Below the pieces are notes generated by a model. It was given only the letters and a program-made list of their open reading frames with translations. It was not told the origin of the DNA and did no database searches. The translations under genes were made by a program, and so were the position numbers. 64,000 nucleotides of DNA from Helichrysum umbraculigerum (Eukaryota; Streptophyta; Magnoliopsida; Asterales; Asteraceae): NCBI GenBank assembly GCA_949592205.1, contig CATIUR010000005.1:90264777-90328776 (forward strand), in the 5' to 3' direction. Shown here in pieces: positions 58,753 to 64,000 of the stretch; positions within the stretch are counted from its first letter, which is position 1; every line of letters begins with the position of its first letter.

Positions 58753-61569
58753 TTAGTGAGAAACGGTGACCCAAGCCTTTACAGACTTAGGTCGACCGTG
58801 GTCATCAACAATAATCACGTCAGATAGGATTTTATCTTTAAACAAATTAGAATTTTTATCTGATGTGTTATTGTTGACGACTGAAGAGTCAACATCAGAC
58901 TCTTTACGTTTCCAAACTTTTGAAGATTCGGAATCGGTAATAGAAGTAATGTTGGGCTTTTGAATTGGCAAAGATTTTTGCTCAACATTACTTGGTTTCG
59001 AAACAGACTTGGGAGAGTTTGAGTAACGCCTAGGTGGAGATTTAGAAAAAGAGTTTCTATAAACAGATGTCCTAGGCATCTCTCTCCCATATCGCTGATT
59101 TGACAGCTTTGGACATTCACGGATTAAATGTCCCTGTTTCTTGTAGTAGAAACAAGAACGAGTCTCAATAAACGGTTGAGGCTGAGGAATTACCACAGGG
59201 GGTGGAGAAACATTTCTAGAACATGAACATTGAGTACACGTCTTAGAAAATGTTTGTCTTGGTTGAGAGGTTGAAGTTGATGGTTTATCATACGAAACAT
59301 TTTCATTTACTAATTTTCTTTGCAAAATCTTTACAGGTGACTGTAAAGTTTGTTGTTTCGAGTTTAAAACCTTAGCTTTTCCCTTATTTGGTTGAACCTT
59401 AATTTCAGGTTCAACCTTTGAAATCACTTTTTCAGGTTTAAATGCAACCTTCTTAACCTCCGGATACTCCTGATCCGTAATGTCCTCAATCTCAACAATC
59501 TCCTCAACACTAACAGGAGATTCATTCTTTACTTCAACATTCTCCTTATCACTAACTGGAGATTCATTCTTTACCTCAACATTCTCCTTAACACTAACAG
59601 GAGATTCAAGCACAGACTTAACAAACTTTGGCAAGGGGTACTCTGGCCGCTTGGTTTTCTCCTTTGCCGGTTTGTTATGTTTGGTCTCTTTAGCATCTAT
59701 AGCTTTTAAACCATAAAGCTTGGACCAGTCAACTGGAATCTCTTCAAAGCCTTCCTTAACAGGCAGGGGACAGTGAGTAGTAGGAGGAGGAACTGAGTTG
59801 TATCCCAATCCCTCATTCTTTTTCCCTTTAGTACCGTGCTTGCTAAGAATTTCATTAAAGACAACCGTTGAGGAATTTGAACCTAAGATTTTACTCTTAT
59901 AATTTTCATACTCAGCTTTTAAATCTGTAAGTTCTTTATTTAGTAATTCAATTTCAACAAGATAGCTTTTAATGGCATCTTCTTGACTAAAAACCTTAGA
60001 TTTATATTTCTGAGTATCTAACCGATGAGCCTCAAGATGTTTTTCATAAAGTTTCTCATTAGCTTTTAAGAAATTATTTGACTCGGTTAGTTTTTCATTC
60101 TTTTTCCTCAACTCAGCAGTCTCTGTCTGATATGCCTTTAGAGATTCAGTTAACTTAATACATGAGATACAATTTAACGGTTCATCATGTACCTCATTCA
60201 CAATGTGAGCCATCAGACACTGTTGGTAATGCTGGGAGACAGGCGTCCAATCTTGACTTGTAGGCTCAAAAGCAATCAGGGCATTATCAGCAATCCCTTT
60301 CTTAGAAACTTCCTTTTCTTTGGCCTTTGGAGGAGTAGATGGTGTTGTGAATCCCGATGCTGGCATTTTAGGTTTCTCGCACTCTCTGGCGAAGTGACCC
60401 AAATTTTGACAATTGTAACATCGGACCTTACTCTTGTCAAATCCGAAGCCAGTCTTTCCATCACCCTCCAAGCTTTTACGCCCTGTCCTCTGTAAGAACT
60501 TTTGAATTCTGCGGGTGATCATTGCCACATTCCAAGTTAAATCCATTTGCTCCAGATCGTCTTCATCAAGCTGAGCATAGTCCTCCTTAGTCAACTCCAA
60601 AGTTAGATTCGGTTGAGTAACCAAATCCTTGTAAGAGCTTAAGAAAGCTGTGTAGATGGTAGCTTGCTCCTGAATAGCAGGTGAGACTTGAACCTGTTGT
60701 TGATTTGAAGAAGGTCCAGTCATGAAAACAGAATGAATCCCATCAGAAGAAGAAGAAGTCGATGAAGCATTTGTATTTGATACAAAGGCAACTCCTGATC
60801 CATAAGTCTTTCCAGAGTTGATCTTAACACCATACACACTAGGATTCTGAACAGCAGAACCAGACCTAGTTTCTTTCTTCTTAATCTCCATCGCGTGAGC
60901 TTGAAGATCCCCTATCAACGCATCCAAAGACATGTTTGCAAGTTCTTCATTTTCCTTTAAAAATTGAACTTTAATATCCCAAGAACTCGGCAACACATCC
61001 AGTAGCTTCTTATTTACTTCAATTGAAGGAAAAGTATAACCCCCTTCAAACAACTCACCAACTAACCGTGAGTACCTAGTGAATAAAGAAGTCGTGTCTT
61101 CATCAGGAAGGATGTCAAAGATATCGTACTGTTTCTTAATCAGTTCGAGCTTGGCTTCCTTGTACTTATCATTCCCTCCACAACGAGTTTCAATAGCCTT
61201 CCACAAATCAAAGGCTGTTTCATGAGTTCTGAAAAGCCATAGAACATCCTTGGTTAAACACATTTTAATCATTGAAAAAGATTTTCTTTCAGTATCAAAA
61301 TCTTTCTTCTCCTCGGGAGACATGGCTTTATAGGTCTTAGCGGGACGAATACCACGGTATTCCCCTTCAGCTAATGGAGGTACATAACGCTCACGTAATG
61401 GTCCCCATAATTCTGGACAGTGAAAGTCAATATATTGCTCAACTCGGTCTCTCCAGTACACATAATCCATGTCCGCAGTAAATAGTGGAGGCTTATTACT
61501 TGAACCTATGTCATTGCTTTGTTTAATCATTTCTCTCAAACCTCTAATATCCTCTTTATCAGCTGCCAT
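58753..61569 (-). CDS. Copia Gag (SIRE type)
   Basis: 938 residues from ATG at 61567-61569. N-terminal copia Gag domain (about 20-250, with YVYWRDRVEQYI and LWKAIETRC), a CCHC knuckle near 385 (CYNCQNLGHFAREC), a long coiled coil (about 480-570), three tandem repeats of about 14 residues around SPVSVKENVEVKNE (near 655-695), and a second knuckle-like site near 805 (CFYYKKQGHLIREC), where the second Cys is Tyr and so probably cannot bind zinc normally. It forms the particle in which the RNA is reverse-transcribed. Ends in TAA one codon before the pol frame continues. Confidence 0.92.
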   Translation of the reverse strand: MAADKEDIRGLREMIKQSNDIGSSNKPPLFTADMDYVYWRDRVEQYIDFHCPELWGPLRERYVPPLAEGEYRGIRPAKTYKAMSPEEKKDFDTERKSFSMIKMCLTKDVLWLFRTHETAFDLWKAIETRCGGNDKYKEAKLELIKKQYDIFDILPDEDTTSLFTRYSRLVGELFEGGYTFPSIEVNKKLLDVLPSSWDIKVQFLKENEELANMSLDALIGDLQAHAMEIKKKETRSGSAVQNPSVYGVKINSGKTYGSGVAFVSNTNASSTSSSSDGIHSVFMTGPSSNQQQVQVSPAIQEQATIYTAFLSSYKDLVTQPNLTLELTKEDYAQLDEDDLEQMDLTWNVAMITRRIQKFLQRTGRKSLEGDGKTGFGFDKSKVRCYNCQNLGHFARECEKPKMPASGFTTPSTPPKAKEKEVSKKGIADNALIAFEPTSQDWTPVSQHYQQCLMAHIVNEVHDEPLNCISCIKLTESLKAYQTETAELRKKNEKLTESNNFLKANEKLYEKHLEAHRLDTQKYKSKVFSQEDAIKSYLVEIELLNKELTDLKAEYENYKSKILGSNSSTVVFNEILSKHGTKGKKNEGLGYNSVPPPTTHCPLPVKEGFEEIPVDWSKLYGLKAIDAKETKHNKPAKEKTKRPEYPLPKFVKSVLESPVSVKENVEVKNESPVSDKENVEVKNESPVSVEEIVEIEDITDQEYPEVKKVAFKPEKVISKVEPEIKVQPNKGKAKVLNSKQQTLQSPVKILQRKLVNENVSYDKPSTSTSQPRQTFSKTCTQCSCSRNVSPPPVVIPQPQPFIETRSCFYYKKQGHLIRECPKLSNQRYGREMPRTSVYRNSFSKSPPRRYSNSPKSVSKPSNVEQKSLPIQKPNITSITDSESSKVWKRKESDVDSSVVNNNTSDKNSNLFKDKILSDVIIVDDHGRPKSVKAWVTVSH

Positions 61570-61610
61570 TTTAATTACTTAAAAAAAAAAAAAACAATAT
61601 TCTGATCTTA

Positions 61611-61911
61611 GCGACGTAGAAGGGTACGTCGCACAAAGATTATGCGACGTTGATAGGTACGTCGCACCAAGCAAAGGATTCAATTAAGAATCAGAAATAT
61701 GCGACGTTGAGAGGTACGTCGCAGATGACGTCGCAGTGGACGTCGCAGAATCACACTATGCGACTTAGAGAGGTACGTCGCAGATGACGTCGCAGTGGAC
61801 GTCGCAGAATCACACTACGTCGCAACACGACGTCGCACAGACTAATTAAAGTCCAAATCACTACGTCGCACGCGACGTCGCAGCTTACGTCGCAGTGGTA
61901 CGTCGCAAAAC
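61611..61911. repeat. Dyad array in the Copia 5' leader
   Basis: Dyads with six-base spacers start at 61611, 61644, 61701, 61760 (one mismatch) and 61872; several single ACGTCGCA copies lie between. A GTACGTCGCAGATGACG segment occurs twice. It lies between the primer-binding site and gag, so it is in the transcript. Confidence 0.9.
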
Positions 61912-62123
61912 GCGCTGAACAGCGGCCAAAACCCTAAAAACGAATTTTTTAACCCTAAACGAAAACCACGAATTTCGAACGACAGAAACCTTCAAGAATC
62001 CCAATAATACAGATCGAAAACCTGTAAAAAACACAAAATAAACGTGATAAACACGAAAACACACAAATATCACGTCCTTTTAAAACCCAAACTCGATCCG
62101 AATCGCCAAAAACGAGCCTCACT

Positions 62124-62135
62124 GCTCTGATACCA
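62124..62135 (-). promoter_or_regulatory. Primer-binding site of the Copia element
   Basis: Reads TGGTATCAGAGC on the minus strand, complementary to initiator-Met tRNA, two bases from the 5' LTR. Confidence 0.95.
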
Positions 62136-62137
62136 GT

Positions 62138-62466
62138 TGATTGTCCCTAACCTTGGATCTAGTACAAACCGAGTCAATCAATTGATGGCGGAAACAACAA
62201 TTGACTAATCAAACAATTACACGAATAACAATACGCAATGAATATCAAATGAAACGTATTATATTCAGTAATAATCGGTCAGATTACAGAGATTTTGACT
62301 AATTGCGTTTAGGGTTTCGTCAACCCTAAAACAGAAAACATAAAACGAATTTATACAAAATCTGGCACCTGCGACGTCGCACGCTACGTCGCAGGAGTCA
62401 GGAATGCTAATTCTAATTACAAACTACGAGCTAGACCAACTGACAGACACTAAACATGTACTAACA
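62138..62466 (-). repeat. 5' LTR of the Copia element (329 bp)
   Basis: Matches the 3' LTR apart from three substitutions and lack of 80 bp of the dyad array; one dyad remains (62371-62392). Followed on the plus strand by the second TTCCT copy (62467-62471). Confidence 0.93.
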
Positions 62467-62467
62467 T

Positions 62468-64000
62468 TCCTCATCATCAACAAGTAAATACGAGCTGAAG
62501 AAGAACGCACTCTCTAACGAGACAGAATTAGTAGAGATAGCATCAGCCACTGCAGCCGACTCATCTCCAAACGAACCAGAGTTCCAGACGGAGTATGATG
62601 AATTACGAAGAGACGAGATCGCTCGAATGAAACCTTCTACTGAAGAACCACCAGAATTGGGGCTGAAGGAACTACCCTCTCATCTAGAGTATGCTTTTCT
62701 TGAAGGAACCTCGCACTTACCTGTCATAATTGCAAAAGATCTTGCACCCGAAGAGAAAGCAAAACTCATACAAGTGTTGAAGTCACATAAGAAGGCGATT
62801 GCATGGAAGATTTCCGACATCCAAGGGATTAGTCCAAACTACTGCACGCACAAGATACTAATGGAAAACGACTTCAAACCTTCTATACAGAGACAGAGGA
62901 GAGTCAACCCATAGATTCAAGACGTGGTCAAGAAGGAGGTCATCAAACTCTTGGACGCTAGCTTGATCTATCCTATTTCAGATCCCCATGGGTCAGCCCA
63001 GTTCAAGTTGTCCCCAAGAAAGGAGGAATGACGGTTATCGCTAACGATGATAATGAACTCATTCCAACACGTACCGTCACTGGTTGGAGGGTATGCATCG
63101 ATTATCGGAAGCTGAACGAAGCCACTCGAAAAGATCATTTCCCTCTACCGTTCATCGATCAAATGTTGGAGAGATTATCCGGGAACGAATTCTACTGTTT
63201 CCTTGATGGTTTCTCTGGCTACTTTCAGATTCCTCTCGATCCTAAGGACCAAGAAAAGACGACTTTCACATGTCCTTACGGAACATTCGCTTACCGACGC
63301 ATGCCTTTTGGGCTATGCAACGCACCTGCTACATTCCAAAGGTGTATGGTGGCGATATTCCACGATATGATTGAACAATGTATGGAAGTATTCATAGACG
63401 ACTTCTCAGTCTTTGGAGACTCCTTCACTTCTTGTATTTCCAACCTCGAACGAATGTTAGCCCGATGTGAAGAATCAAATCTTGTCTTAAACTGGGAGAA
63501 GTGCCACTTTATGGTGAAGGAAGGAATAGTTCTAGGACACCGAATATCAAAGTCTGGAATTGAAGTTGACAAAGCTAAAGTTGAGACTATTGCCAAACTT
63601 CCGCCACCTACTTCTGTTAAAGCCATTCGCAGTTTTCTAGGTCACGCCGGATTCTACCGTCGCTTTATTAAGGATTTCTCTAAGATTTCTCGACCTATGA
63701 CGCACCTTCTCGAGAAGGACACTCCGTTTGTCTTTTCAGACGATTGCCTGAAAGCTTTCAACATTCTGAAGGATGAGCTCACACATGCACCGATCATGGT
63801 TGCTCCTGACTGGAGTCTTCCATTTGAAATCATGTGTGACGCCAGTGACTTTGCTGTTGGAGCTGTCTTAGGGCAAAGGAAGGATAAGCATTTTCAGCCA
63901 ATATACTACGCCAGCAAGACACTCACCGATGCTCAAGAAAATTATACTACTACGGAAAAGGAGTTGCTTGCGGTAGTATTTGCTTTTGATAAATTTCGTT
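62468..64000 (+). pseudogene. Athila-like Pol fragment: reverse transcriptase and RNase H, truncated by window end
   Basis: Continues the frame broken at 50017. A stop at 62912-62914 interrupts it, and near 62984 the frame shifts by one base. From about 62986 to the window end it is open: RT motifs WRVCIDYRKLNEA, YGTFAYRRMPFGLCNAPATF and active-site FIDD at 63391-63402, then RNase H start FEIMCDASDFAVGAVLGQ near 63820. The integrase should follow outside the window. Not functional as it stands. Confidence 0.88.

Larger units (their letters stand above)
50018..62466 (-). mobile_element. SIRE-type Ty1/copia LTR retrotransposon with a third ORF
   Basis: In minus-strand order: 5' LTR (62138-62466), initiator-Met primer-binding site, leader with dyad arrays, gag (58753-61569), pol (55195-58752), a 2.1-kb spacer with more dyads, ORF3 (50467-53130), polypurine tract, 3' LTR (50018-50426). 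LTRs start TGTTAGTAC and end GGGACAATCA (minus strand) and differ by three substitutions plus an 80-bp array indel, so the insertion is fairly recent. Large Gag with coiled coil and YVDD reverse transcriptase fit the SIRE/Maximus lineage. One in-frame stop separates gag and pol and another interrupts ORF3. Confidence 0.93.
45702..64000 (+). mobile_element. Decayed Athila-like Ty3/gypsy element, runs off the window
   Basis: Contains a long presumed 5' LTR, a tRNA-Asp-type primer-binding site, a gag-protease frame and reverse transcriptase/RNase H in the order expected for Ty3/gypsy. The protease protein (LGRPF, DLGAS) is of the Athila type. It is broken by frameshift(s), stops and the 12.4-kb Copia insertion (50018-62466). 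The 3' LTR lies beyond the right edge, so LTR ends and target duplication cannot be verified. Confidence 0.8.

Overview
This is nuclear DNA of a flowering plant. Genes are few, split by GT-AG introns and widely spaced in AT-rich sequence, and about two thirds of the window is transposons, often one inside another. The single-copy proteins are eudicot-like. The style of the LTR elements, especially a third open reading frame (ORF3) in a SIRE-type Copia element and an Athila-type protease protein, resembles what I recall from daisy-family (Asteraceae) genomes. The family call is an inference; no search was run.

Layout. 1-9.9 kb: a complete, very young Tekay-clade (chromovirus) Ty3/gypsy retrotransposon (228-9817, perfect AAGTA target duplication, near-identical 2325-bp LTRs) inside a small mariner-type MITE. 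10-22.2 kb: non-coding DNA packed with non-autonomous DNA transposons: inverted-repeat elements, a MULE with a nested hAT element, one CACTA end, an element built around telomere-like repeats, and a Helitron inside a foldback element that carries an AAAATGCAGT array. 22.6-44.1 kb: the gene island. It holds a CIPK8-type CBL-interacting kinase (+, 14 exons), a P-class PPR protein (-, no introns), a small TRAF-type zinc-finger protein with a C-terminal membrane anchor (+, 5 exons) and a rhamnogalacturonan lyase (+, 15 exons). A second Helitron and a 3-kb non-autonomous LTR element lie between them. 44.9-64 kb: a MITE, a 5'-truncated LINE, and a decayed Athila-like Ty3/gypsy element that runs off the right edge and is split at 50017/62467 by a 12.4-kb SIRE-type Copia element on the minus strand (TTCCT duplication).

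The genes are unrelated in function (calcium/CBL signalling, organelle RNA processing, a zinc-finger protein, pectin breakdown), but their order looks ancestral. From memory, the Arabidopsis relatives of the PPR, TRAF and lyase genes are neighbours near At1g09900, and CIPK8 lies beside another lyase near At4g24400.

The most striking structure is a 22-bp dyad, GCGACGYW-N6-WACGTCGC. I found it with the same 6-base spacing in the LTRs of the Tekay element and in the LTRs, 5' leader and pol-ORF3 spacer of the unrelated Copia element, at least 25 copies in all. A CACTA end carries a related motif. The other two LTR elements have their own CpG-dense short-motif arrays (CCGTATACGG; GGAACCCGACGGC). 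The same Copia element encodes ORF3, a large coiled-coil protein preceded by a consensus splice acceptor. Together these are the best candidates here for an undescribed cis-element/trans-factor system.
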